Shown: positions 46,001-53,349, counted from the stretch's first letter. The stretch is 57,876 bases of DNA from Verrucomicrobiaceae bacterium (GCA_005791535.1 SXWH01000134.1:1-57876), one strand, 5' to 3'. The notes: generated from the sequence alone by a model not told the origin. Made by a program: numbers and translations.

Positions 46001-47377
46001 GTCGGTTCCAAGGTTGATCACACCGTTGTAAACCACCGTGCCCGCGCCACGGGTGAAAAGTGTGCCCGTACCTGCACCGCCTGAAGAAGTGACACCACCG
46101 GTGATCGTAAGCGTAGTGCCAGTCGCAGCGTTGACCTGCGTGAGCCCGGTTCCGGCAGCCACAATGTTACCAGCCCATGTATTGTTGTTTGCGCTGTTCA
46201 GGAGTCCACTGCGGAAGTCGCCGGTGGCATTCGAATTGAGCGTCAGTGTCTTCCCAGCGCCGATCGTAATGGTGCCGGAAAGCGCCAATTGATTACCATT
46301 CCCCCCCGCAGTAGGAGAGGCATTCACGGTGACGTTAGCATTGGTGCCGAGAGCCGAAGCGTTCGAAGCGCGGATGGTGCCGTTATTGACGGTCACAGGG
46401 CCAGTGAAGGTGTTCGCGCCAGAAAGGAGGAGTTCACCCTGGCTGCTGGTAGCGGTTCCACCAACCTTGGTGATGCCAAAAGCACCTGAAATGACTCCGC
46501 TGAGCGTGCCGGTGTTGTTCGCATTCACACCGATGGTGATGTTCTGCTGAAGCGTGACAGTGCCGCTCACGGTCGAGTTCTCGATGCGCAGCGCACCGAA
46601 GTTCCCGGCCGTTTCCGCCCATCCGGTGGAGTTGAGCACGAGATTGTTCACGTGGGTGCCGGCGGTCAGATACAACTGCCCTGCGCCTGCAACCGTCACA
46701 CTGTTGGCCGCGTTTGCACCGAACGCCGCGGCAATCGTGCCGCGGACGCGAGCGTCGGTGACTGTGGTCGTGCCGGTGGTGCCAAAAGCAGTATTCGCCG
46801 CAGTGAGGGAGAACTGCCCTTGATTGATGACCGCCGCCGACGTAACGCCGTTGACATTCCTGTTGAACACGAGGTTCCGATTCGTGGCGTCGTTGGAGAT
46901 CACCCCGGAAATCGTCGTCTCAGCCGTGGCGGTCGAGCGGAAAGTCATTGCTCCGCCTGATACCTGCATGCCGGCCGAGATGATGTTCGCACCGGCCCCG
47001 GTTACGTCCATGGTGCGGGTTCCAGCGAAGATGAGGGTCGATCCGGTTACGCCGGGTGCAATGGTGAACGTGCTGGTGCCCGCTGCATCGCCCAGATTCA
47101 GGTCGCCGACCGTGCGGTTAGCTGCGGTCCCAGTGGCGAGATTGATGATGATGTTGCCTGCTATGTCGTTGTTGACATTTGCGACGTCCGCGGAGGCGTT
47201 CGGGAAAGTGGTGTTCGGGCTCCAGTTCGCGACCGTTCCCCAATCGTAGGTGGCTGCGGCGGTCTGATTCCAAGTGGCACTACCAGCTTGTGCCTTCTGC
47301 GGCATTGAAGCGATGAATGGGATTGCGAGTGCTGTGATGCTGGAAGTGAGGATGCGTGCTGGTTTGCGAGTGATCAT
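40052..47377 (-). CDS. giant autotransporter-associated beta-strand repeat protein with PEP-CTERM signal (2441 aa)
   Basis: A 2441-aa secreted repeat protein, paralogue of the 2524-aa protein. The ATG at 47375-47377 starts MITRKPARILTSSITALA; the upstream in-frame extension of 25 residues was rejected because export begins here. Repeats follow the same pattern, for example GITKTGTGAVTLSGANSYAG and IEKIGTGALTLTGTSNFSGG. The block VVLDNRGDTIAGTNMPDGIDRYNLSG is shared with the paralogue. The C-terminus VPEPGSAAMLLGGFGMLLGLQRRRRKA is a PEP-CTERM signal. It lies downstream of the intact small membrane gene (47602-48111), so the two genes may be co-transcribed across a 224-base gap. Likely surface fibre or matrix protein; substrate or partner unknown. 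Confidence 0.9.
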   Translation of the reverse strand: MITRKPARILTSSITALAIPFIASMPQKAQAGSATWNQTAAATYDWGTVANWSPNTTFPNASADVANVNNDIAGNIIINLATGTAANRTVGDLNLGDAAGTSTFTIAPGVTGSTLIFAGTRTMDVTGAGANIISAGMQVSGGAMTFRSTATAETTISGVISNDATNRNLVFNRNVNGVTSAAVINQGQFSLTAANTAFGTTGTTTVTDARVRGTIAAAFGANAANSVTVAGAGQLYLTAGTHVNNLVLNSTGWAETAGNFGALRIENSTVSGTVTLQQNITIGVNANNTGTLSGVISGAFGITKVGGTATSSQGELLLSGANTFTGPVTVNNGTIRASNASALGTNANVTVNASPTAGGNGNQLALSGTITIGAGKTLTLNSNATGDFRSGLLNSANNNTWAGNIVAAGTGLTQVNAATGTTLTITGGVTSSGGAGTGTLFTRGAGTVVYNGVINLGTDRIFSKTDAGTVIVNSTGNSWVRTQAANGQIQIGANNALAVGADFTFGENNANNGRLELNGFSQSVGRMGTFATSTGTNHILRNSNASSASTLTFATPTATTDTLTNVQVLGTANGVGALNMVSNGLGRTEFNGGLVGANSWTVNSGTIAFSGANNRVLPGSLTGLAAATIEKAGASTLAATSTWNNAGTTNITGGALVVGAGTAGAVNVSDAATLSTGLGGGVITSSAVTFGGTGAGTTTYVPLLTSTGAAAPLNAASLTTTNTVVTVAPQAGSFSVGTYRLLDYTGTVGGTGTSAFTLAPVGSYPHITASIDTATAGQVNLSVTAVDSLIWAGNTSGVWDVNTTSNFALASSSSTGATFYQGDAVVFGDTHDIGAPATPVTNSTITGGAVTIGNLTFNNSAVTYSVANALSGAGGITKTGTGAVTLSGANSYAGVTSVSNGTLTLSGANVLGGGAVNVTGGTLKIGNSDALRGAGLVTVSGGGTFDAAGTAVGNRYAEIVVSGTGVGGNGAIINSGADIVNNSHFTKVTLAGNTTWGGSGRYDIVTSQVFNGGAFTLTKTGTGTMFYNPAAGSTLENVIVNGGFFGSQGTNPLSATAVVTVNSGATHQNFAANSSQHNVVLNDGGTLRQSNNAVGTWNGQITLSGTDANRNIQAVTGGTTAIAGKLTGTGGFTINDVGTVQLQNASNDYAGDTVINAAGTLNFSATGIIPATTNLIINAGTFATGSVARSVASLSGTAGTISGGNTLTVNQSGTTIWNGSLNGTTIQMSGTGSLTLGGTVDNSAGTVVINSGTVIAAKGNTAAVGQAIHISGSNGVTLNGGTLQLAGNYDNTTPATGINAPPAGINAATYGDLLYNNGPINLNAGTVDLNGHEEAINGLTSTGAGGTITNTSATPAKLYVGHQNATSTFGGTINNGAGTVAIEKIGTGALTLTGTSNFSGGLTVTAGTLVLDGTLSSASGALAVNGTSTFAGAGTAAGTLTAASGTTVRVGAATAGTSTTTLTLGGLSLSGGANLNLDFDTAGTAVDKVATTATNGLTISGANNLNVVLSGNGWVSGTYPIFSYAGAVQGAGANSSTLVLTTPVGHSTVNVVDDTTGNVKLVVASTSNVWRGNDGTNPTFWDTNVTLNWSASVDQKFLTGDTVVFDDSALNYNPVIQTVSQTPAGVTFDNTAPYTLGSTSATIGIAGTGGLIKKNTGTVTVTSGNTYTGTTDVQAGTLIANYNSGTATTVLATASTINVAGGATFKAVANDADVTLANNLTGAGLVVIDPHFTAGAAVRNGNVTGNNAGFTGTLRLSPTVIGDGSGTFRTTTNLTPANTGGATIDVDAGGQAWLSGATFTNNFILTGHGYMEAAGGTPVAGSGLTAYTNATTKGGIGAIRMSNGTVISGNITLDGSAKIGPYTATGTISGSIGVTNSTDILSVGGGGAANTLILTGTNNVGPNALNQIFVNAGGTTGLNTLQIGNLGTTGTLGTGNVTLYTDGASSRLTIQRSDGYTMMQNVTAAHNGTATNLTKASFVVNTQGTGVSLNGNTIDLTDGTNTAANAGGVFVAGVGGGSGVNNAVFNIDGSSTVKTGLFWLGDASGFTGTVNQSGTSSVQVAGNVRVGHYPNNTSVYNISAGALTLANVNTATDPSTAGVAEQLGGIYLGIDGTGVMNQSGGTVTTDWVVLDNRGDTIAGTNMPDGIDRYNLSGGALQIRSAFGIANRNATTEFAFTGGTIRNAGTGIDAAIRGVGSFVVGTGGTGTPTFDTNGATNQITISRPITGSGAVEKTGLGTLNLTAANPGFTGTTLVSNGVLNVSGSISGSAVTVDGATSVLMGSGGTVGATTLTNGATISPGASPGILTVAGNFTMNSGTNFLGEINTGAVGTGYDQLVVNGTVSLGSATLSISGTYLTTPLVTNDLFTLILNDGSSDPVLGTFLGLPEGSHLFSGAGQDYTISYVGGDGNDVVLTAVPEPGSAAMLLGGFGMLLGLQRRRRKA
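40053..40635 (-). repeat. 3' region shared with the gene at 31589 (copy B)
   Basis: Counterpart of 31590-32167. Differences are scattered point changes plus short indels, for example SISGTYLTTPLVTNDLF here against SLSGSYTGTSDLF in copy A. The homology fades upstream of the VSGSISGS segment, where the repeat bodies become only family-level similar. Confidence 0.75.
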
Positions 47378-47601
47378 GCGTCGGTGTTTCGAGGAAGATT
47401 TGATGAAAAGGTGGCGAGGGACGTTCGGCCAAGGTCGTCGTGCCTCGTTCACAAATCAATTGTTTTCATGAAAAACTTGTTTTGGCTGCCACGTGCACCG
47501 CTTCGGCATCACACTGATAAAAGCTCGCCATCCAATCCGCGTTGACGGCCGATTGTAACGCGTTTCCATCCGAGGTCGGAAGTCTGTTACGAATGCATTG
47601 T

Positions 47602-48111
47602 TCAACGAACACCCGCGATACGCACCTCGACCTCCGCCGCGCCGAGCTTGCGATACACCCGGCCGAGTTGGCGCACGGGCCACCAGCGGTAGAGGTAGAT
47701 TTCCAGCGGACGCCACATTGCCACCCAGCCGATGATCGTGAGCCCTTCGCTCACAACCCGGCTCGCGACGGAGTGCGCAGCCATCGTGCACGCGATGAGA
47801 AACGAGATTCCGATCAACAGGCTGCTCCATCCCTCACGCAGCATCCGGCGCAGGTCGTTTCGGTTCAGGTCCGCCTTGTAGTTGAAGTAATTGTGGATTG
47901 ATTCCGCGATGATCGCGTCGCTCTCTGCAGGCGCCTTTTCGAGATGAATCACAATCCGAATCGCCGTGTGCCGCGGGCACTCCTGCGCCCAGCTTTCGAT
48001 GAAGGTCTCGGCATCGCGGTCCAGATCACGTTCGTGGAATGGCGACGGGTCCATCGAGTTGTAAAGCTGCTGGATGCTGTGGAGCTTCAACTCGATGGCG
48101 TGCGGGTTCAT
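47602..48111 (-). CDS. small membrane protein of unknown function, copy 2 (intact)
   Basis: A 169-aa protein, the intact paralogue of 39357-39872. The N-terminal half is soluble and rich in charged residues, with NPHAIELKLHSIQQLYNSMD, HERDLDRDAETFIESWAQE and IRIVIHLEKAPAESDA. Next come SIHNYFNYKADLNRNDLRRM and two membrane segments (WSSLLIGISFLIACTMAA; LTIIGWVAMWRPLEIYLY). The short C-terminus RKLGAAEVEVRIAGVR is basic. I do not recognise the family. In both copies a giant PEP-CTERM repeat gene follows on the same strand after about 200 bases, which suggests a shared task in making, processing or anchoring the repeat protein (inference). A divergent 92-base gap separates it from the 470-aa gene. 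Nucleotide similarity to copy 1 stops at the start codon. Confidence 0.8.
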   Translation of the reverse strand: MNPHAIELKLHSIQQLYNSMDPSPFHERDLDRDAETFIESWAQECPRHTAIRIVIHLEKAPAESDAIIAESIHNYFNYKADLNRNDLRRMLREGWSSLLIGISFLIACTMAAHSVASRVVSEGLTIIGWVAMWRPLEIYLYRWWPVRQLGRVYRKLGAAEVEVRIAGVR

Positions 48112-48203
48112 TCGGGATATTCATCGCCGCGCTACGCCCATCGACACAAGCGGATTTCCAGAGCAGCCTCGACAAACAGGACTTTCGCGCTAATTCTCCT
48201 GCC

Positions 48204-49616
48204 ATGGCTGATGCGGAGAAACTGAATACCCACCAAAAGGCACTTCAGGTAAATTTGGAGAGACGCTGGTACGGCAGCTTTGCGGAAATCGGCGCGGGTC
48301 AGGAAGTCGTCCGATGGTTCTTCCGCGTGGGCGGGGCGAGCGGCACGGTGGCAAAAAGCATGAGCGCCTACGACATGGCGGTCAGCGACGCAATTTACGG
48401 CACCGCGGAGCGCTACGTCTCGCGCAGCCGGCTGCAGGCGATGCTCGATATCGAGTTCGATTTAAACATCGAGCGGCTTTCCGCGATGCGCGGCGATACC
48501 ACGTCGTTCTTCGCATTTGCGGACACGGTCGCGACGCGCAATTTCCAGGGCACAAACGAGTGTCACGGCTGGCTCGGCGTGAAATTTCAGGCACAGCCGC
48601 GCGATCAGGCGAGTCAGGTGGTCATCCACGTGCGCCTGCTCGATCAGGACGCCGCCGCGCAGCAGGAGGCGCTTGGCATCGTCGGCGTAAATCTCTGCCA
48701 CGGCTGCTTCTTCATGCATCACGAACCGGAGAAGCTCGTGGAGAACCTCCTCGACGGCCTCACCGTCGGCCGCATCGAGATTGATCTCATCGAGTTTGGC
48801 GGCATCGAATTCCGAAACGTGGACAACCGCGTGATGGCTCTGAAACTCGTGCAGGTAGGCCTCAGCGGCGCGGCGATGTTTGGTGCAAACGGCGCGATTC
48901 TCCAGCCGAGCGAGGTGTTTTATAAAAAGGCGGTGCTCGTCGAGCGCGGCAGCTTCCGGCCCGTCACGCACGTCAACGTGGACATGATGCGCTGCGCCCA
49001 CGAGAAGTTCGCCGCCGATGAAAACGTCGCCGGCAAACCCGTGCTGCAGGTGATGGAACTGACGATGCACAATCTGCTCCAGACCGGCGCGATGGACCGC
49101 CGCGATTTCCTCGCGCGCGCCGATGTTCTCGCGTCGTGCGGCACGACGGTGATGATCTCGGACTTCAGCGAATTCTTCCGCCTCGGCGCGTATCTCAGCC
49201 GCATGACGAAGGAGCCCGTGGGCCTCGTGCTCGGCGTACCGACGCTGATCGAAATCTTCCAGGAAAAATACTACACCACGCTGCCGGGCGGCATTCTGGA
49301 AAGCTTCGGGCGCCTCTTCAAAAACAACCTCCGCCTGTACGTGTATCCGCGGCAGGATGCTGTGAGCGGCTATCTCTCCACGGTGGACACGCTGCAAGTC
49401 GCACCCGAACTGCAGAATCTCTACGAATACCTGCGCAACCGCGGCAGCTTCGTGGGGCTCGATAATTTCAACCCCGACTACTTGCCGATTCTCAGCCGAG
49501 ACGTGCTGGCGCTCATTGGCAAGGGCGATGAAAAGTGGGAGACGATGGTGCCTGCCGCAGTCGCCGACATCATCAAAACGCGGCGCTATTTCGGCTACGG
49601 AAAAACCGGCCGCTAG
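48204..49616 (+). CDS. conserved 470-aa protein of unknown function
   Basis: A 470-aa cytoplasmic-looking protein without signal peptide or membrane segment. It begins ADAEKLNTHQKALQVNLERR, then WYGSFAEIGAGQEVVRWFF and RVGGASGTVAKSMSAYDM. Further conserved-looking parts are SDAIYGTAERYVSRSRL, RGDTTSFFAFADTVATR, CHGWLGVKFQAQPR, QQEALGIVGVNL and DFSEFFRLGAYLSRMTKEPVG. From memory this family occurs in cyanobacteria and other phyla and is often labelled TonB-dependent receptor or nicotinate-nucleotide adenylyltransferase; neither label fits what I see (no barrel, no plug, no nucleotidyltransferase motif). The ATG at 48204 is favoured because homologous text starts here; further upstream the frame only crosses the neighbouring gene in antisense. 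The end overlaps the convergent small gene by four bases. Confidence 0.75.
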   Translation: MADAEKLNTHQKALQVNLERRWYGSFAEIGAGQEVVRWFFRVGGASGTVAKSMSAYDMAVSDAIYGTAERYVSRSRLQAMLDIEFDLNIERLSAMRGDTTSFFAFADTVATRNFQGTNECHGWLGVKFQAQPRDQASQVVIHVRLLDQDAAAQQEALGIVGVNLCHGCFFMHHEPEKLVENLLDGLTVGRIEIDLIEFGGIEFRNVDNRVMALKLVQVGLSGAAMFGANGAILQPSEVFYKKAVLVERGSFRPVTHVNVDMMRCAHEKFAADENVAGKPVLQVMELTMHNLLQTGAMDRRDFLARADVLASCGTTVMISDFSEFFRLGAYLSRMTKEPVGLVLGVPTLIEIFQEKYYTTLPGGILESFGRLFKNNLRLYVYPRQDAVSGYLSTVDTLQVAPELQNLYEYLRNRGSFVGLDNFNPDYLPILSRDVLALIGKGDEKWETMVPAAVADIIKTRRYFGYGKTGR

Positions 49617-49801
49617 CCGCGTCTTCCGCGCTCCGAGTCACGCCGTGTGAGCGCGAAGTAGATGACGTAAAACCACGAGAACAGGCTCGCGATAACCGCC
49701 CATAAAATCGAGCGGTTGCGCTCCCACGAACATACCACGGCAAGGACTGAACCCAGCGTGAGCGTGGAGACGGTGACCTGACTAGCGGCGAGGACATTCA
49801 T
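49613..49801 (-). CDS. small hypothetical membrane protein (62 aa)
   Basis: A 62-aa frame with two hydrophobic segments: VTVSTLTLGSVLAVVC and SILWAVIASLFSWFYVIYFAL. A charged RRDSERGRRG end follows. The pattern (two helices around a short charged loop, basic tail) is typical of small bacterial inner-membrane proteins. It converges with the 470-aa gene and overlaps its last four bases. The start ATG at 49799-49801 was preferred to one 12 codons upstream because that extension is polar. No family recognised; moderate confidence that it is expressed. Confidence 0.55.
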   Translation of the reverse strand: MNVLAASQVTVSTLTLGSVLAVVCSWERNRSILWAVIASLFSWFYVIYFALTRRDSERGRRG

Positions 49802-49846
49802 GGCGCACGTTATTTCATCGAGGCTCCGCGCACGCAAGCGTGTCGC

Positions 49847-50521
49847 TTACCGTGCGGACTTTTCCATCGCGTCGAGAATCGCGTTCGCGATGGCCTTCAT
49901 CCCCGCATCGCCCGGGTGCCCAGCGACTCCCACGTGATCAATCTTCCGCTCGGAGCGCGCGAAATTGCGCTCCTCTTTTCCGAGCGCACCGATGTCCACA
50001 AACACACCACCGACCTCTGCGCATGCTTCGCGGAGGGCGCGGTCCTTTTCCGCATCGGGCCAGAAGCAGCTCCGGACGTAAATCTTCGCGCCGCGGCCGG
50101 CGTCGAGACGCTTCAACAAACGGATTACCGCGCTTTTGAATTTTGCCGCGTGCTCCGCTCCTTCGAGGGCCGGCACATTTTCACCGAGCGCCACAACCAC
50201 GGTATCCGCCCCAAACGCGACTTCATCCCGAAGTCCTGCATCCAGGTCATACGATTCGAAACGCCGCTCGAAGTCCGCGAGGTTTACCACTTTCGATTCC
50301 GGCTTCGCTCCCGTGCGCTTGGAAATGCCGGCGACGACGAGGTGCACGTAATCATGCTCAGCCGCGGTCGCCGCCATCCCCCAGTTTCCCGTCCAGCCGA
50401 TATCGGGAGCGGGCCGGTGGAGCGTGATACTGTTTCCCACGAACAAAATCCGCCGCACCCCGTCAGCGTTTGCTCCGGATACGAAAGTGAGCAGCGAGAG
50501 AAGGAAAGCGAAGAGTCTCAT
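49847..50521 (-). CDS. SGNH/GDSL-like hydrolase
   Basis: A 224-aa secreted protein with a signal peptide (LFAFLLSLLTFVSGANA). The first SGNH block appears as ILFVGNSIT (residues 25-33), with the likely nucleophile Ser31. A middle block, TVVVALGENVPAL, replaces the usual GxND. The end has DHVGVAGHPGDAGM (195-208), where His202 should be the catalytic base; the normal Asp three residues before it is absent, though Asp195 is near. Such proteins are esterases or acetyl-xylan-type deacetylases in this phylum. The start at 50521 was chosen because it begins the signal peptide; the frame further upstream runs antisense through the beta-helix gene. It follows the beta-helix gene on the same strand after 76 bases, which hints at a joint role on a polysaccharide. 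Confidence 0.75.
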   Translation of the reverse strand: MRLFAFLLSLLTFVSGANADGVRRILFVGNSITLHRPAPDIGWTGNWGMAATAAEHDYVHLVVAGISKRTGAKPESKVVNLADFERRFESYDLDAGLRDEVAFGADTVVVALGENVPALEGAEHAAKFKSAVIRLLKRLDAGRGAKIYVRSCFWPDAEKDRALREACAEVGGVFVDIGALGKEERNFARSERKIDHVGVAGHPGDAGMKAIANAILDAMEKSAR

Positions 50522-50597
50522 CGCGCACCGTGGGATCGAAAACGGGCGAAGGGCAATCGGCATTTCCTCCCGCACGATGAACACGTCGCGCACAGGC

Positions 50598-53177
50598 TCA
50601 CTCCGCGTTGGCGATTTCGACATCATCGATCCACGCCTTCGCCGCTGCTTTTCCAGCGCCGATGAAGCCGAGCCAGTCCAGTCGCGCGCTGGTCGTGGTG
50701 ACAAACGGCAGCTTCTCGAAACGCTGCGCGGGCTTGCCGGCTTCGGTGAGCGTGAGCGTGTAGGTGTTGTCGCGGTCCTCGCCAACGCGTGCGGTGATTT
50801 CGACGCGCAGCCAGACGTTTGCCGGGATGTCGGCGAGCTTGCGGCCGGGGATCGACAGCGCGCCTTTTTCAAAGTTGAGCATCGGTCCGCTCTGGTAGGC
50901 TTTCCCGCCGTCGGCGCGGTCTTCGCGCCATTCGTGGACGAGGTGGAATCCCGGCTCCAGCTTCACGCTGAAAGCGACGCGCGTGGTGCCTTTGTCGTGG
51001 CCGGGATGGTAGTAAAAGTGCGGATCAAATGCGGGGTCGATGTCCGGTCCGTCGGTGAGTTGCAGGCAGCGCGCGCCGGTCGCCGCGCCTTCGCCGACGA
51101 CGCGGATGATGTCGCCCTTTTTGTATCCGCCGCTGGCCTGCGTCGGCTTGCCGCCGATTGCGGTGCCTTCGAATCCGTCCGTGAGTTTCAGCGGCGGCGC
51201 CTTGGGCTTTGCGCCATAGACCATCGGCGGGAGCGGACGCGCTGCGAGCGCCTTCCACGCAGCGTCGCCCGTTACGCCGGCCTTGCGCCAGTCGAAGGGC
51301 TTGAAGCCGATCTTCTCCGCAGGCGATCCGGCGCGCAGGGTGAAGTCGCCTTTCTCCACATCGGCGAACAGCGGGTCGGCGATGAGCCCCTCCGCGTCGT
51401 GGCCCCACAAGCGCCAGTCGTCCCACGTCTTCCCGGCGAAGTCGAACGGCTTGCCGCCGGTCTTCCAGTAAAGGTTGCGGTTCACCGCCATGCGGCCGTC
51501 GAACCAGTTTTTGTCCACGTGACCAAAGAGCCGGCCTTCCTTGAACACGACGATGTTTTGCTCGAACGAAAACGCGAGGAACTCCTCGGGCTTGCTGCGC
51601 CGCACCTGCACCTCGCGCTGGTTGGCGAAGATGTTGTTGCGGATGATATTTCCGCGTCCGTAGTGCTGGTGGTAGCCGCCGTCCTGCGTGTCGTGGACGA
51701 GATTATTTTCCCACACGATGCCCGTGCTGCCTTCGTCGTTATAAAGCCCCCAGCCGCCGTAGCTGAGGCAGCCGATATCGTGCACCCAGCAATCGCGGAT
51801 GACCGTGCCCGGCTGCGGCCCGAGCGTGTAAACGGCGGCGAGGTCCGACATCTCCGCCCAGCCGAGATGATGCAGTTTGCAATGCTCCACGACGTTGCGC
51901 GCGCAGGCCGTCGGCTTGTAGCCCCACGTCCAGCCGATGCTCACCGCGCTGTAGAAAAAGTCCCCGATGTCGCAATGGCGCAGCGTCGTGTCGCTCGCGT
52001 GGAAAATCGTCGCGCCGATGCCTCCGGGGAAGTGCCGTCCGCCGCCGGAGATGATCGTATTTTCCACCAGCACGTGATGCGTGTGCTCCGGTCCGGCCTG
52101 CGTGATTGCAGGGTCGCCGATCTTCACGCCGCCTGCGCCGAGGTCGTGGATGTGGCATTTGCGAAGCGTGATTTCGCTGCACCCGCGACGGAACCACGCC
52201 GCCGTCGTGAGCGTGTGGCCGAACTCGCAATCCTCAAACACCACGTCGCGCGCGCCGTCGGCTTCGATGGCCGAAATCAGCTTGCTCTCCGCCTGTCCAA
52301 AAAACGCGCCTTCCTTCGGCAGCGTCCAGCCCTGATGCCGAAACGCCAGCCCGCGGAACGTCAGTCCGCGCACCAGCTTCTCCGCCTTCGCATCGCCGCG
52401 GATGATGAGCCACTGCGGCGCGACGGGCGCGACGGCCTCCTTCGGCTCGTCGCCCATGTAGCTCAGCGTGCCGTCGCGAGCGAGGAACCACTCGCCTTTT
52501 TCGTCCAGCGCGGCGCGGTAATTTTCCAGCCGCATATTGTGAAACGGCGCGAGCGAGAAAAACGGCCCGCGCAACGGCCCGGTGAATTGCAGCGTGCCGT
52601 CCGCCTTTGCCGCAGCGAGGCGATGGCGGTTCATGTCCCAGTTGAAATAGACGAGGACATTCACATCGTTCGCCTCGTCGCCCTTCAGCGCGGCGAGCGG
52701 CGCGGCAAACTCCGGTGCGACCGCGAGCAGCGTGTGGCCCGCCTCGCCGGTCTTTGCGATCACCGGCTCCGTCGGCTGCCCCATCGCCTGGATGAACCCC
52801 TTGTTTGGCGTCCGCGCCCGCACGGCGCGCTGACCGTTGATCCACAGCGCATCGAACCGCAAATCTGTCTTCGTCGTCCAAAGCGCGCCGTCCTTTTTCC
52901 AGCCGTCGATCCTCCTCCCGCCCGTAAACACCGGCTTCGCGCCCGGCGCGGCCTCATACGTCACGCCGCCATCGCGCGGCTCAAAAACGACGGGCTCCGT
53001 GATGGCATACGTCCCCTCGCCCACAATCACACGCACCGCCGACGCATCCCCTTTCTCCCGCGCCGCGCGCACCGCATCGCGCGCCGCGACGAGTGAATTC
53101 ACCGGACCATCCGGCGAGACACGGATTTCGAGAGCAAGGGCGGACGAGGCGGCGAGCAGGAAAAGGAGCGAACGCAT
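50598..53177 (-). CDS. secreted right-handed parallel beta-helix protein
   Basis: An 859-aa exported protein: signal peptide (SLLFLLAASSALALEIRVSP), then PVNSLVAARDAVRAAREKG with VIVGEGTYAITEPVVFEPRDGG, the usual opening of pectate-lyase-like helices. Beta-helix rungs rich in N, H and G follow (EITLRKCHIHDLGAGGVKIG, TLRHCDIGDFFYSAVSIGW, IRDCWVHDIGCLSYGGWGLY, NIIRNNIFANQREVQV). The last ~190 residues (from LTDGFEGTAIGGKPTQA) form a lectin/LamG-like beta sandwich ending AWIDDVEIANAE. The overall plan matches secreted polysaccharide lyases or glycan-binding proteins; no catalytic site can be named. The start at 53177 gives a clean signal peptide. It is followed by the SGNH-like gene. Confidence 0.85.
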   Translation of the reverse strand: MRSLLFLLAASSALALEIRVSPDGPVNSLVAARDAVRAAREKGDASAVRVIVGEGTYAITEPVVFEPRDGGVTYEAAPGAKPVFTGGRRIDGWKKDGALWTTKTDLRFDALWINGQRAVRARTPNKGFIQAMGQPTEPVIAKTGEAGHTLLAVAPEFAAPLAALKGDEANDVNVLVYFNWDMNRHRLAAAKADGTLQFTGPLRGPFFSLAPFHNMRLENYRAALDEKGEWFLARDGTLSYMGDEPKEAVAPVAPQWLIIRGDAKAEKLVRGLTFRGLAFRHQGWTLPKEGAFFGQAESKLISAIEADGARDVVFEDCEFGHTLTTAAWFRRGCSEITLRKCHIHDLGAGGVKIGDPAITQAGPEHTHHVLVENTIISGGGRHFPGGIGATIFHASDTTLRHCDIGDFFYSAVSIGWTWGYKPTACARNVVEHCKLHHLGWAEMSDLAAVYTLGPQPGTVIRDCWVHDIGCLSYGGWGLYNDEGSTGIVWENNLVHDTQDGGYHQHYGRGNIIRNNIFANQREVQVRRSKPEEFLAFSFEQNIVVFKEGRLFGHVDKNWFDGRMAVNRNLYWKTGGKPFDFAGKTWDDWRLWGHDAEGLIADPLFADVEKGDFTLRAGSPAEKIGFKPFDWRKAGVTGDAAWKALAARPLPPMVYGAKPKAPPLKLTDGFEGTAIGGKPTQASGGYKKGDIIRVVGEGAATGARCLQLTDGPDIDPAFDPHFYYHPGHDKGTTRVAFSVKLEPGFHLVHEWREDRADGGKAYQSGPMLNFEKGALSIPGRKLADIPANVWLRVEITARVGEDRDNTYTLTLTEAGKPAQRFEKLPFVTTTSARLDWLGFIGAGKAAAKAWIDDVEIANAE

Positions 53178-53229
53178 CGCGCTCACATGCCGAATCGCAG
53201 CGCCCGAACGCAAGCGGGAACGCGCCGTT

Positions 53230-53349
53230 GCTGCGACGCCCTCGTCGCAGGTGGTGCCGGCGACGCCCCGTCGCCGTGGTCGTTGCCGCCGCCGTGGGCT
53301 TGATGCGGCGGGGGCGCCGCTTCAAGGGACTGCGACGCGGGCGTCGCAG
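53230..53349. repeat. cluster of four GC-rich hairpins (REP-like)
   Basis: Four inverted repeats lie side by side: TGCGACG/CGTCGCA (53230-53236, 53241-53247), GGCGACG/CGTCGCC (53257-53263, 53267-53273), GCGGCG/CGCCGC (53305-53310, 53315-53320) and CTGCGACGC/GCGTCGCAG (53330-53338, 53341-53349). Three share the core GCGACG-CGTCGC with tiny loops, as in repetitive extragenic palindromes. They lie upstream of the beta-helix gene and could also act as transcription barriers. Confidence 0.6.

Noticed and set aside
48204..49616. TonB-dependent receptor
   Set aside because: No signal peptide, plug domain or beta-barrel strands, and only 470 residues; the name seems a propagated label.
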